A stretch of 64,000 nucleotides of DNA from Limnephilus marmoratus (GCA_917880885.1 OU862917.1:26524104-26588103); one strand, 5' to 3'; positions 42,771 to 54,445 are shown, counted from the stretch's first letter. Numbers and translations are program-made. The notes: a model not told the origin generated them from the letters alone.

Positions 42771-43125
42771 TTTTTTTACTCGAACCCCACACCATCATAT
42801 TTGGAGATGCTGGGTAGAAGGTCTTTTTAAAAAGAGAGAGAAGGAAGAGGAAGTATGAGATTGGGTAGGAATTTAGGGGTCTTTCCTCCAGCTTTGGTGC
42901 ATGATGGTGGGTCAAGAGAGACCAGTTAGAGAGGTCAAAGGGTCTCTACAAACCGGCCTTTCCCTATCTGGCCCTCCACGCATCTGGTAGCCAGGCACAT
43001 CCACCGCCAAGACCTGAACCAAACATAGGCCACACCAAATGTAGAGAATTACTTGGGGTAACCTATGCTGAGGTGTTGGTTCTCGGGGTGGCGGTACTTA
43101 AACCTATCTCTCTAATTGTAAATAA
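42771..43125 (-). mobile_element. Diverged relative of the CR1-tail SINE-like family
   Basis: Shares ATATTTGGAGATGCTGGGTA, GGGGTAACCTATG, GAGGTGTTGGTTCTCG and GGCGGTAC in order with the short forms, but with many changes and extra sequence in the middle (42890-43010). Confidence 0.5.
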
Positions 43126-43210
43126 TACAGAAAATTCTGATTAAATTAAGAAAAAAAAACATGATTATAATAATATTATATCTGTGAGGTTATGAGATTT
43201 AGTTGATACA

Positions 43211-43398
43211 CAGAATTTGAACGTTTCATCAAATTTCGAAGTTAATTTTCAAATTCTCTGAAAGTTCTATTCAGGTTGTGTTATTATTTCAGTTCTGTGA
43301 AACAACTTTCCCATAATGATGTAATAAGAAATCTTAAATAGAACTTTCTTAGAACTTGAAAATTAACTTCGAAAATTGACGAAATGTTGAAATTCTGT
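43211..43398. mobile_element. Inverted-repeat element, about 190 bp
   Basis: ACGTTTCATCAAATTTCGAA with GTTAATTTTCAA at the left is mirrored by TTGAAAATTAACTTCGAAAA at the right, arms about 64 bases with mismatches. Unclassified. Confidence 0.5.
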
Positions 43399-43399
43399 A

Positions 43400-43858
43400 A
43401 AACAATTGGCTCTAAGTTTTCATTTGGGAAGAACGTAATATCAATATCTACAAAATTTCTTACTTTAGTTTTTGTAAAATTTCGAAAAATTGTAGTCGCC
43501 GATAGTTCAAGGAATTCTGTAGAAATTTTTCAATGATTCTCCTCGTATGGTTATACACACAAACCGGGAAATCTAAATCATCCAAGCATGAACGTAATTT
43601 TACTGTGTTCGTGACATGATTTATTACATTACTTTGCTCATTTTGCAGGAGTAAACGCTTCAAATAAAAATAAAATAAAACCAAGGGCCTGAAAGAAGGA
43701 AGTTCTTATTTATAAAAAGAACTTATTTTTGGTAATATTAAATGGGATTCTTGGCTCTGGGGCTAGAGGGTGTGATCGTTTATTTGGCGAGTAAAAAGGC
43801 CAATAAAAATGTTAAAAAGCGAATTCGTAATTTAAGTGCAGGTTAAAAGCTTACGTTT
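43400..43858. other. No gene recognised
   Basis: AT-rich, no signal. Confidence 0.4.
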
Positions 43859-43859
43859 T

Positions 43860-44307
43860 TGGGACTTTTACCTTTCGTATTTTTTTATTTATTTATTTTT
43901 TATTTCATAAATTTTTTATTAGTTACAGATATTTGTTTTTTTTTTGGCTACCACACTAGGCTAATGCCCGTGTTGTGGTAGTCCTACATTTAATATTTTA
44001 ACATTCCAAAAAATATTAAGAAATACTTAAAACTAAAGAGAAAAAAAAAGATCATATTTTAAAGAAAAGTAGAAATAAAAATGAAAATTCAAATAAAAAT
44101 TTTGAAATACAAAAAATAATAATAAAGATTAAATGTTAAGAACTCAAGTGTTCTATATAAATTAAAACATATAAGTAGGTATATAAATCGAAATTAAAAA
44201 CATAAATAAAATTTAGTGAAAAACTAAGAGAAAAAAAAATAACAACATTTTAAAGAAAAATAGAAATAAAAATGGAAATTAAAATTTTGAAATGCAAAAA
44301 TTAATAA
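43860..44307 (-). repeat. LINE 3' UTR with stem-loop and tandem duplication
   Basis: On the minus strand the LINE ends with the stem CTACCACA/TGTGGTAG (43948-43981) around ACACGGGCATTAGCCTAG, followed by an A-rich tail with ATAAATAAATAAA. Upstream, an A-rich segment of about 115 bp occurs twice (44033-44150 and 44225-44340). Confidence 0.55.
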
Positions 44308-44454
44308 TTAAAATGTAGTATTAGAACTCATGAATTCTTTAAAGTACGTTCGTCCCCTTTCAAAAATCCAACGTTGTACACGTGCTATAAAAAGAGAATT
44401 AAAATTACTTGACTTTATGTCAGTACTCAGAGCATTATATATTTTAGGAGCGAT
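44308..44454 (-). pseudogene. Non-LTR retrotransposon ORF2 C-terminus
   Basis: The minus-strand frame reads IAPKIYNALSTDIKSSNFNS and VQRWIFERGRTYFKEF, ending TAA 44308-44310. APK.YN.LP.DIK....F...V..W is the LINE C-terminal pattern. Upstream codons are broken. It belongs with the 3' UTR at 43860-44307. Confidence 0.6.
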
Positions 44455-44559
44455 TATTTAATTATTTTAGTATTAGATTGGAAGATCGGTAAAATGGCTT
44501 ATACATGTTTAGTGGATGGGTCTGAATAGTCAGATAGTCCCTAACCTTCTTTTACACTT

Positions 44560-45095
44560 AAATAAATCCTTGAGCCGCGGCCGTCTTGATTTGCATATTA
44601 AACTATAAAACTGTATAGCGCTCTTGAGGTGATTTTTCACAAAAACGGCGATGTAGAATATATTATATTATAATTATAATAATTTTATTGGCTCCGAATA
44701 ATGGAAGTGTTAGATAAATAATGATTAAATAGGTTTTTGTAGAATTTTTTGCAAAATTTTCCTTAAAAAATAACATCCCAAGACAAACATTCAAAATTAT
44801 AAGGACCAAGAGATTTTTAGTTATTTATTGCACATATCGTAAAATATCTACATTTGGTGCTTCAAATGTGATGTACCATATGAAAAAATATTTTTTTTTC
44901 ACTTCGTTAAAGATTATTTAATAGTAGGTAATGCAGAATGGGATATCCTTTGTGTAAATAGAGTAATGTAAAACCCTTTTTGTTATTACGCCTAATTACA
45001 GAGGCAATTGAAATTCATAAAAATCCTATTAACATTAATGGAGATGACGGAGCTAAGCTCAATAGTTCTTGGTATCCAGTAATTGACGGCTACAC
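44560..45095. other. No gene recognised
   Basis: AT-rich, no signal. Confidence 0.4.
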
Positions 45096-45099
45096 CAAA

Positions 45100-45305
45100 G
45101 CTAAATGCAGAAAACCATCTTCAAGTATACTGTAATGCCAGCTTGCGGTGGAGTGGAGCTGGCAACACGGTATTGCTTCGAAGTACTTAAGCACACATTC
45201 ACCACTAACATTTACACATTTGCCTTGATGATTGACACTGTAATGCTGTCCGAATCGTTGGCTAAAGGAGGAGGTAGCGCAACACGGCATAACACCCCTA
45301 AAACA
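45100..45305 (+). repeat. Penelope-type terminal repeat, single copy
   Basis: From 45225 it follows the right arm of 9490-9690 (TGATTGACACTGTAATGCTG, CGTTGGCTAAAGGAGGAGGT, AACACGGCATAACACCCC). The hammerhead boxes are degraded (CTTGATGA, GAATC). Confidence 0.5.
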
Positions 45306-45339
45306 AATAACAAAAATACCTTTGGCCGTGAAAATCTAA

Positions 45340-47155
45340 AATTATATCCAAGGTAAAACCCTATTTCTTTCCCTATTTATGACACTTTTAGCTGTCTGGA
45401 TAGCTAGTTTTTTTTCTAAAATCAACCTTGTATTATTGAAACGAAATTTAGAATTTTTGGAAAACGGTTCGATTTCAAATAATAAAATCTCACTTTTTGA
45501 TAAATTTATTTTGGTTAAATATTTAAAATCATTCAATATGTAGCATGCTTACAAAACACCTATTTCTGACAGCCAAATTAATATGTTTCTATTTTTGGAC
45601 ATGGCTGTTCATCTTTCTGGCATTCAGTCAATGTGAATTCAGTAACCGACATAGTATACAAATTAAATACAAAGCTATGTGAAATAACACTGAAGTATAT
45701 TTGAAGTGGTACATTAATGAAAAGTGGTGTGTTTTTTAATATCATATAACTTTGTTTAATAGTAAACATTAAATGAAAACAAATTATACAGATGAAAATT
45801 ATAATATATAAATAAAAAAGTATGCAAAATATTAATAAAACCGATAGGAAATAGGACCGATTTGCCTTTTTTGCTATGATTTCTTTTTCATTTTATGTGT
45901 TACTAGCTTTTGTCCCCGGTTTGCTCGCATAGTATTAGTATTACATAGTTTCCCACAGCTCGTCCTCCACCTTACCACTCACTAATATAACTTTAGTTGT
46001 TAAAATGGTAATATGACTTACATATGTCATAAATTGGTACAACAATATGGTGTTTTCCTTTATATCGAAAATTTGAAAAAAGATTTTTAAATTCGTACAA
46101 AGCTCGCATAAGTTAACACGTTCTTGAAAAAAAAAAGGTAAACCCACGGACATATGAATATATCTGGACCTGCCCTAAGTGATAAAAACGTATTATTTCC
46201 CCCTCCACATGGCGCCGGCTGTAGCTCCTCCTTGGAACCGGCTCGCTCCATGGGGAGGGGATATAGCCTCGCTTGAATCTAAAATGTGTGACGTCATCAT
46301 TCTTGCCGTGAACAGCGAGAAGCTGACATCCATACATTTAACGAAATAACGGCAGCTTGTGCTATACAATATATCTACGTATCAATGTACACATAGGGAA
46401 TGTGGGCGGTACTCCAATGTGCTCGTCGCTGGTTACAGGGGTAAGTAAATTATGAAACATTTGTAAAAGTGTTTTAACTAAACACGAAAACAAAATATTG
46501 ATATGTGTATTGGCGCGAGTCTTTTTGGGGCGAGCATTTGGCCTTAGCAAATATGTTTTGAACGTGGCAAGCAATTCGCGCTCCCATGTAAAAAGGTCTA
46601 TTCATTCAAAGCAGATTTTGCTTTTAAGAACTAAATGGTGATATTGTAATGCGAGATGCCTATATACTGTCAGATTGATTGTTCAACGAATGACAGTCAT
46701 CTTTCCCCTCTCCGCTCTCCATAGTTTGGTTTTACCCCTCATCTGTAACTGCTTGTCTATCCATTTGGATGTCTATGGGTAAACCTAAGATAGATTGACA
46801 ATGGCTCAAGTGAAATGAGCCATTGTGGGAACTGATTTTAAATGGTTTCTATGATAACATGAAAAAAAGTTTCTGAAGAGAGCAGTTTCTACGCAAAAGA
46901 TGGAACAAAAAAATACCATTTCTGCGAAAAAATATTTATTTTTTCCAAGAAATGAGATAAAACGATTGGTTTCCTTTAGATATTAGGTTACTAAAAAACG
47001 GTTTGGATTTTAGTAAATTACTCGTGAAAACACCATAGTTACGTTTATCGGTTTGCCAAAAAACATATTCATTAAATTATGCGAACTTCAAAATATGACA
47101 CTGCACTAAATGAATTTAATTTCATATTATACATAGGTATGCAATTTTAATACTG
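45340..47155. other. No gene recognised
   Basis: Several minus-strand open frames (for example 46113-46337) have no recognised domain. Bases 46190-46330 are less AT-rich and include TGTGACGTCATCA. No repeat relation found. Confidence 0.4.
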
Positions 47156-47159
47156 CGAT

Positions 47160-48213
47160 AAAAATTTATCCCTGGTTATAATGTATCTTACGCTGATGAT
47201 ACAATCATAATAGTAAACGGAAAATCCTGGCTTGAAACTTATTTAAATGCATCAAAATGTATTGCACATGTCTCATCATGGCTAAATAGTAATAGACTCT
47301 TCCTAAACTACAATAAAACTTTTCCAACCTTTTTATAAAAACAGTAAAAACAAACCCCCCAATAACCTTAAAATTAGAATTCATAATGCTAACTGTAATC
47401 AAGTAATATACTCATCTTGCTCTGAAATTGGAAAAGTTGAAAAGATCAAATATTTGGGTATATGTATTGATACAAATTTAAATTGGCAATCACAAATTAA
47501 TAATACCGTTTCTAAATTGAGATATCTTTATTTTACAGACTTAAAGAAGTATTGAATATTGACAAATTGAAAATGATTTATTTTTCTCTGGTATAATCTT
47601 CACTCATGTATGGAATAATAGGATGGGGTGGTGCGCTTCATGCTTTTATAAAACCTTTACAAACAACACAAAATTATATTATCAAAATTATGTATAATAA
47701 ATAGAATTAAAACATTTTCGACGGATGCTTTATACAAAGAATCTAAACTATTCAGTCTCCGTAAACTATTTATACTGCAAACTATGAATATATCTTTAAA
47801 AACATAAATAAATTCGAAAAAAATGTAAACAGAATCAACATTAGAAAAAATAATGTATTCTATACCCCCCAAACACACACAAAACAAATGCAAACTCACA
47901 GCAGCTTTATTGGACTTCGTACCTTCAATAGTTTACCAAAAAATCTGTGATCTATTAATATTATATAAAATAATTCACTCGGTCTTGGATACCCCTGATT
48001 TAATAGAACTAATACGATTTCATTGCCCTGGTCGCGCTAACAATAGACTGACTCTACCGTTCTACTATAATAACACACATACATTATCACACTATTACTC
48101 ACCAATCAGTCGACTACATATTTTGGGAAATGAATATGCTAACATCGGCGACATTTATTTCTTAAAATTAGCGCAATATAAATATGCACTCAAAAATTAT
48201 TTTTCCATAATGT
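47160..48213 (+). pseudogene. Non-LTR reverse transcriptase with intact YADD, multiply broken
   Basis: Starts in motif C: VSYADDTIIIVNGKSW, then HVSSWLNSNRLFLNYNKT. After a frameshift, KVEKIKYLGICIDTNLNWQS and INNTVSKLRYLYF follow. After further breaks come SLMYGIIGWGGALHAFIKPL, FSTDALYKESKLFSLRKLF and a final frame CKLTAALLDFVPSIVYQKIC to YKYALKNYFSIM with TAA 48211-48213. The order is that of a CR1/Jockey-like LINE 3' half. At least four frame breaks make it inactive. Confidence 0.75.
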
Positions 48214-48600
48214 AACTTTATATACGCAATATGGACATGTTAAAATGAAATGATGATATTTCTCATTGTTCTTTTTTGTTATTTTTTGTTGTGATACACA
48301 AAATAATTGTATGTTATTTTTAGGTTTCAGTTTTTAAGTTTTATTTTTTTTATTTTTTCCATAATGTAACTTTATACACGCAATATGGACATGTTGAAAT
48401 GAAATGATGATATTTCTCACTTTTATTTCTTGTTATTTTTTGTTGTGATACACAAAATAATTGTATGTTATTTTTTAAGTTTAAAACTACTATTATGTAA
48501 TGATATTACTTTTCTTACTTTTGTACTCTATTATATGTTTATTTATAAAAGGCAGTATAGCCGTTTATGTATTTAAAAAAAAAAAAAAAAAAAAAAAAAA
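48214..48600 (+). repeat. LINE 3' UTR with internal duplication and poly-A
   Basis: A segment starting ATAATGTAACTTTATA at 48207 recurs at 48360 (about 150 bp, CAATATGGACATGTT and AAATAATTGTATGTTA in both). The end is 28 A residues at 48573-48600. Confidence 0.7.
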
Positions 48601-48699
48601 TTCAAGTTGCAACTAAACTTCCGTATTACATAAAAGAGTTAAAATTATGGCTAAACCATACAGATGTAAAAACTCTATTTATTTATTTGTTCATATGTA

Positions 48700-48892
48700 C
48701 AATATCGGTGTAAGGTTGGATAACTTAGAGGCACTTGAACTTAGGAAAGCCATAAACACTAATAATAAGGTAATTAATAATCAACTAAATTTAAATAAAA
48801 GTCCCATTCTAAGATTGTTCCCTATTGATAAAGAACACGTCCGTTCCCTTCCCAATTCTCCATCTATGTCTTCTTCCTTCCCCTACACTTGA
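48700..48892 (+). pseudogene. Penelope-like element, C-terminus after GIY-YIG domain
   Basis: The frame reads RLDNLEALELRKAINTNNKV and INNQLNLNKSPIL before TGA near 48892. It matches 52590-52678 (SLDNLEALETKKSLKNNE, SIINKQ) and an inverse copy near 61450-61555. The pattern LD.LE.LEI.K......ILN.Q is the end of the GIY-YIG endonuclease part of Penelope-like polyproteins. Only about 50 residues remain. Confidence 0.5.
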
Positions 48893-48996
48893 CGAGTCCA
48901 GCCCATTATATATTATAACACACATGTAACCTAATGTTAGTAGAGAATTATATATAAAATAAAAGTGGTGTTTACAAAGTTATTGTTTTATTTTAA

Positions 48997-49240
48997 AATC
49001 TATTTATTTAGTTTTATATCACTTTATGTTTCTAAAAACTCTATTTATTTAGTTTTATATCACTTTATGTTTCTAAAAACTCTATTTATTTAGTTTTATA
49101 TCACTTTATGTTTCTAAAAACTCTATTTATTTAGTTTTATATCACTTTATGTTTCTAAAAACTCTATTTATTTAGTTTTATATCACTTTATATATCTAAA
49201 AACTCTATTTATTTAGTTTTATATCACTTTTCTCACAAAC
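48997..49240 (+). repeat. 41-bp satellite, six units
   Basis: Units of CTATTTATTTAGTTTTATAT with CACTTTATGTTTCTAAAAA start at 49000, 49041, 49082, 49123, 49164 and 49205. They are near-identical, so the expansion is recent. Confidence 0.85.
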
Positions 49241-49503
49241 TTTACACCTATTATTACAATATATATCATTTATTACACTATACAAGTATTTAACCGTACA
49301 CTATTGTATACACTTTTTGTACAAACTGTTTTATATAGGTACCACTGTTTGTTTTTTTCTAGGTACTAAATAAAATTTATTTTAACTATATTACCCACGC
49401 ACAGGCTGCGCCTTAGTGGGTTCCTACATAATTGTTATGATTTTCACAATATGCAAATATAAAATGTAAAATATGTGAAAAATAAAGGAATTAAAAAAAA
49501 AAA
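49241..49503 (+). repeat. LINE-type 3' end with stem-loop and poly-A
   Basis: The stem ACCCAC/GTGGGT (49392-49420) around GCACAGGCTGCGCCTTA is followed by about 70 bases, AATAAAGGAATT and an A run at 49492-49502. No coding part upstream. Confidence 0.5.
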
Positions 49504-49925
49504 TAAATAAAAATACCTAATAAGAAAACTACTGAGTTCAAGCACTACACACTACCTACCATAAAATTATTCCTCTAAGGTCAAAATGCATAAAACAAAG
49601 AAATTCGATTTCAGGATCCAGTAAGAATACAAATTACTGCACCCACTTCTAGACAATTCATGTAACACGTGAAATACAGGGAATTTCGTAATGAGAATTT
49701 TTGTATTTTTTAGGGTGCTTTCCCACAAGCGAAGCAGTGAATTTCGTATGTAACAACTTAGATATACTGGTCAGAAAATAACTGCTACAGAGATGGTTCA
49801 TTATTTTAAACCTCATACTATATTTAATTAGTAACTGCTTTGATGGTGGCAGCGACCCATATCGTTCATCGGGGTTGCATCAGGATGGAATCAAAGTTTT
49901 TCCTTCATTTGACTCCCTTTTGTAT
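49504..49925. other. No gene recognised
   Basis: AT-rich, no signal. Confidence 0.4.
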
Positions 49926-49929
49926 AAGT

Positions 49930-50045
49930 GTACATTATGTAGCCGTATTTTTATTTATTTTTTTATAAATCACATGATACATAATTAGACATTTTACGAC
50001 ATATTAGATCACCATACTAGGCAGCTGCCTGTATCATGGTGACCA
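49930..50045 (-). repeat. LINE-type 3' end with stem-loop, minus strand
   Basis: TCACCAT/ATGGTGA (50009-50015 with 50036-50042) encloses, on the minus strand, GATACAGGCAGCTGCCTAGT. An A-rich tail lies at 49945-49975 (poly-T on plus). Confidence 0.5.
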
Positions 50046-50494
50046 ATGGAGTAAATTTACTTTGTATGAAATATGAAGTCTAATGTAAACATATGGGTTT
50101 AGTATAAATGATGCTAAAAGTTGGAAACATAATAAAGAAATAGAAAATATTTATTTATAAAGTATTGATCTCACTAACCGGGAATTCCTGCCAATGATTG
50201 AATGGTTCTTATTACGAAGTGCGCTGTTACCGTGTAGAATAATATTTAAAAAAATTATGATATTGTGCTATTTTTACCGCTGTGTCACATGCACCTAGTA
50301 TTAACAAGCAGAAATAAAATTTCACATAATTCTCTGTTTTATCGCAGCTATCAAACAGTATTTTCAAATGTTTATTTCTACCCAATAAAAAAGTCGCTTA
50401 TTGCTACGACGAAAATTACAAACGTGAACGGTGCAGAATAATTCATAATCATTTCTGCTATTTCTTAATCTGTACCTATTGTGAAAGGGTTTTT

Positions 50495-50600
50495 TTAATG
50501 TGATTACCATACCAGAGTCTCAAATGCTCCCAGTTAAGCAGAACCAGTGAGACTATGGCATGAGTGGTATGGGTAGACAAGGAGATGGGGAAGAATAAAA
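50495..50600 (+). repeat. Fragment of repeat 'P4'
   Basis: AACCAGTGAGACTATGGCAT and AGGAGATGGGGAAG match the copy at 1455-1600. Confidence 0.45.
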
Positions 50601-50633
50601 TAAACATTATGATTCTGAATTGTGGTGTACGCC

Positions 50634-51357
50634 TTAAGAGGGCATTACCAGAGAAAACCAGAAATATGTCATTTTCAAATCTGATTTTAGACGTATTGAC
50701 TCTTTTCCACATAAAATTATAAATGGATTTCGAAAAATTGTTCTTTTATCTAGCATTCGCATGTTTTAAAATTTGAGAATTTTTTAAAATTTTTTAGTAT
50801 AATAAGGTTATTCCATAGATCGTTGGCAAATTTGTTAAATTTTCAAAAAAGATTTTGTATTATACCACACCCATTTCAAATAATATAATCATGCAGTAAA
50901 ATAAATCAATACATTATCTAGCAAACGCATGTTTTAGAATTTTAATTTTAGTTTCAATAAAATCATTAAAAATTATGTACTAACGTGTGTTTCTTGACGA
51001 AAATTGGTCAATTTGTGTATTTATTTGCGCACTTACAAACTAATATATTTCAGATTTTTTTAACATTCTTATTAAATTTTGACATTATTGAAAAATCATA
51101 AATACTTATAATCAAAAAATAATTACAAAAAGTACATTATTTTAATAGTTTTATCATCACGCCTTTCAGCATTTTTGGATGAAGGTATAAATTAAAGCTA
51201 ATTTGAATTGAAATAAATTCGATATTGAGTTATAATTTAAAAAAGCTAGTACGGAGAACAATTAATCTTTCTCGTTGTAACCGCCCTGCACGATCGTAAG
51301 AACAACTTTCGACGAAATGTGGATTTTCGTTCGCTGGCTGGTTAAAAACGCTCTTAA
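50634..51357 (-). mobile_element. TTAA family 1, copy C
   Basis: TTAA at 50634-50637 and 51354-51357, ends TTAAGAGGGCATTACCAG and (reversed) TTAAGAGCGTTTTTAACC. It is the inverse of copy A (14587-15313) along its whole 724 bp, with small differences. Confidence 0.75.
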
Positions 51358-51363
51358 GAGCGC

Positions 51364-51569
51364 TGTACAAAAGAGGCTAGATTACAATTATGCAGCTACC
51401 GTCGCATGGACGATTGGAATTCTGGATCCTTATTCAAAATTTTATGACCCTTTTTTACTAATAAACGAAATAAAGCAATATGTTACAGTAAAAATATTTT
51501 TGACTAAAATTAGCATGGATTTTACGAGTGAATTTACTTTACAATGTAGTTAGGAGGCTAGATCACAAC
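51364..51569 (+). repeat. Direct repeat into which the hAT element inserted
   Basis: GAGGCTAGATTACAATTATG with CAGCTACC...GATTGGAATTCT at 51364-51425 recurs as AGGCTAGATCACAAC at 51555-51569. After the hAT element it continues at 52342 (TCGTACAGCTACC...GATTATTGGAATTCT). Non-coding. Confidence 0.55.
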
Positions 51570-52341
51570 TAGGCTTGTTGAAAAAGTATCGATGTATCGA
51601 TATTATATTTATATTTTTAACCGAAATATTTTGATCCGATATTTCGATACAAAATATCCAATATCGAAAATTGTATCAAAAACGATATTTTTATTTACTT
51701 ATGTAACTTAAGTCACTAGAATCCAAAACCGTATAGGAACGAACGGAAAAAAGTAACTGTATTGGGTCATGACATCTGGCGGTTGAAATTTTAACTATTA
51801 ATAACTTACAAATCTATCGTCTCTGCATTAGTATTTGTGATCACTAACACTATCTCATATGTGTAGGTACATACATAGAAATGTATGCTATTTTTCGCCA
51901 TTTTTTTCTAAGCCACTCCTACGTGTTGATTCCCAATTGTCTACGATTATTGACTATACGTTGCGTTGTTCCAAATACGAAGTCCTTTTTGACAGATTAA
52001 TACGCCAATAGAATGTTACTGAGACGCATACAAACTTTGTAAGCGTCTAAGTTTACATATAAGTTAGAAGATAGCTTTTTAGTTTTGATATTTTTGTAAT
52101 TATTACCTAATAAAAATTCTGTCATTTTTATTGAGATTTTTGTACATTAAAATAATGCACATTGTGTATAAAAATTACTATTGATACACTATTATTTAGA
52201 AAACGCAAAATCTTTTGAAAATTTCACCGATATATCGATACATCGATATTTTTTCCTCGATATATCGACGTCGATATTGATATTTTAATAAATATTGATA
52301 CATCGATATATCGATATTTTTTTTCACTTTCGACATCCCTA
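51570..52341. mobile_element. hAT element with ATCGATA subterminal repeats
   Basis: Inverted ends TAGGCTTGTTGAAAAAG and (reversed) TAGGGATGTCGAAAGTG, flanked by ATCACAAC at 51562-51569 and 52342-52349. The 8-bp duplication fits the hAT consensus nTnnnnAn. TATCGAT/ATCGATA motifs crowd both ends (51587-51690 and 52225-52320). It is 772 bp and carries no transposase. Confidence 0.85.
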
Positions 52342-52483
52342 ATCACAACTCGTACAGCTACCAAGCGCGTGGATTATTGGAATTCTATCCCCTTCATAAA
52401 TTTAATAAAATATCTTACATGGGTATCTATGTATTTTAAGATTATCATTAGGTTTGTGTAGGCGAATAAAATAAATTAAACGC

Positions 52484-52980
52484 ATGAGCTCCCCAATAAT
52501 TTTTCATAGTATATACATAATATTTTATTTATTTATGAAAAGTGCATACAGGAATGACACAATAAAATTTCATATTAATATTAATCATAAAGGAAAAAGT
52601 TTGGATAACTTAGAAGCCTTGGAAACTAAAAAATCCCTTAAAAATAATGAATCTATTATCAACAAACAAAAAATATGATCTTATAGCCCAATCATGGATT
52701 TGATCTTCTACCCACCCACTCTACATTAATACCTACCCACCCAATCTACATTAATAACTAGCAACGGCTCCACTCCTACCATAATAAAACATTGTTAGAA
52801 ACTGTCAAATTAGTATAAGCTTTCCCTGAAAAAGGAACGTTTGTTCCGAAACTGGTAGGATTTACGCATTATATAAGTGGTTTATACAAAGTTGTATTGT
52901 TTCATTTTTCTATAATGGATAACCACAAAGTGATAGCTACATTAAAAAATACAATAAAATTTATTTGATATTTTATATTT
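52484..52980 (+). mobile_element. Penelope-like element 3' end with terminal repeat
   Basis: The coding remnant SLDNLEALETKKSLKNNESI and INKQK (52590-52678) is the C-terminus after a GIY-YIG domain. A non-coding part follows with CCTACCCACCCAATCTACAT, and then the terminal repeat from CCATAATAAAACATTGTT to GTGGTTTATACAAAGT and beyond. Same order as 61182-61790. Reverse transcriptase is missing. Confidence 0.6.
52825..52865 (+). ncRNA. Degenerate hammerhead-like motif
   Basis: CTGAAAA (G8 changed), extra A, stem II GGAAC/GTTCC, GAAA, stem III ACTGGT. Matches 61668-61712 but is probably inactive. Confidence 0.4.
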
Positions 52981-53186
52981 TTCCGAAGAAATTTTCTTAA
53001 GCATATCTGATGTTGATTTCAAAAACGACTGAAATTCTCGGCAGGATTTGTTCGAATTTACTTTTATAATTAACAGTTCTTTAAGGACTTCAACTGTGTT
53101 TTTTCACTCGTCCATAATTTTTTCATCACAGAGAAGACTCTTCCTTCTGGTGCATTAGTGCCGGCAGACATAAAATATATTTAATA

Positions 53187-53610
53187 ACTAGCTGGTACCC
53201 GGCATGCGTTGCTATGCCATTACATAAAGAAATTGTCTCTCCCTGCGTGTCTTTTCCCATTCGTCCCGTTCCCCTTCCGCCTCCCCTCCCTCTCCCGCGT
53301 CCCCTTCCCCTCTCGCGTTCCCACACCGCCTCCTCCACCTTCCCTCTTCCCACTCCATTCCCGCCCCTTCCCCCATCCCGCGAACCCCTTTCCCGAGTTC
53401 CCCACCCTCCTTCCAGGTTCCCTCCCCCCTCCCGGGTTGCTCTCCCTTCCCTCCTGCGCACCTCCTACCCGAGTTCCCCTCCCCCCTCCCGCTTTCCATA
53501 CATTCATTCCCGGTACGTACCGTTTTCAAAACTATTGCAATTTTTTTATACAAATTTCATAATGCTAGAGATCACCAGCAGTTTTATACAAACCTTGTCC
53601 TGACAATAAC
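53187..53610 (+). repeat. C/T-rich interspersed repeat, 5' part
   Basis: CTAGCTGGTACCCGGCATGC start, CTCCCTGCGTGTCTTTTCCC, a long pyrimidine tract and the CATTCATTCCCGGTACGT box. The open frames on both strands follow from the tract. The family tail (CGTTCGGAAGTTATGCGCGT) continues after the fold-back element at 54310-54395. Confidence 0.65.
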
Positions 53611-53624
53611 GAACACAAAAAAAG

Positions 53625-54309
53625 GGTAAATTTTTGAGATCGCTGGCAATGGTTAATACGCACTTTTTTTGAAAAAATCTTTTGATTCACCTTAATTACA
53701 TTAAAAGACAACTATTTATTATTCATTATAGACAACATTGGGGGAAGTGGAAAATATTTCATTCTAAATTTCGATTACGTAAAATTAAAATTAGCTTTCA
53801 TTCTGTGAAACGAGACCGTCCATTTTCAAACATTATTTTCAAATGTCATTTTGTTATGTTGGCATTCTTGTTACTGTACGAAAAGATGCTAGAGCAAAGC
53901 GTAGCAGACTTCATGGGAATTCTAGGTTTGTGTAACATGGTTTGTGATACAAAAGAAAGTGCCCCTTTGTAACGCCTACTCGCGTCAAGGCAAGAAAAAC
54001 ATCCCAGTTTTCAAGTAGTTTAGCGGCTACGCTAGGTTTGTGTAACATGGTTTGTAATTCATGGTTCGTTATACATTCAAGTGTATCAGGAATACCAACA
54101 TAAAAAGGAATAGCGAATGAGCTAATAGCTAATGGCGTACAATCTCACAAGACGAAAGCTAATTTTAATTTTACGTAATCGAAATTTAGAATGAAATATT
54201 TTCAACTTCCCCCAATGCAAATAGTTGCCTTTTAATGTAATTAAGGTGAATCAAAAGGTTTTTTAAAAAAAATGCATATTAACCGTTGCCAGCTATCTCC
54301 AAAAAATTA
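53625..54309. mobile_element. Fold-back element related to 29946-30586
   Basis: Arms 53625-53800 and 54150-54309 are inverses. GGCAATGGTTAATACGCACT with AATCTTTTGATTCACCTTAA matches the first arm of the other element (ATGGCTATTACGAATAAT, TTTAGATTCGCTTTAATC). The loop repeats CTAGGTTTGTGTAACATGGT at 53922 and 54032. It splits a C/T-rich repeat. Confidence 0.65.
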
Positions 54310-54394
54310 ATAAAAAACGAATTATCCAATTTGGTGCAGTCGTTCGGAAGTTATGCGCGTACATACATTTCGGCGATTCATTTTCATTTATATA

Positions 54395-54445
54395 GATAAA
54401 TAGATAGATATATTATATAGATAGATAGATAGATTTATATAGATT
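54395..54445 (+). repeat. (AGAT)n microsatellite
   Basis: Imperfect ATAGATAGATAGAT at the end of the C/T-rich repeat, a common feature at its tail. Confidence 0.7.

Noticed and set aside
46113..46574. Overlapping minus-strand frames in a less AT-rich patch
   Set aside because: No domain or repeat relation; a TGACGTCA site alone is not enough to call a promoter.
48997..49240. A CRISPR array
   Set aside because: Pure 41-bp tandem units, no spacers.
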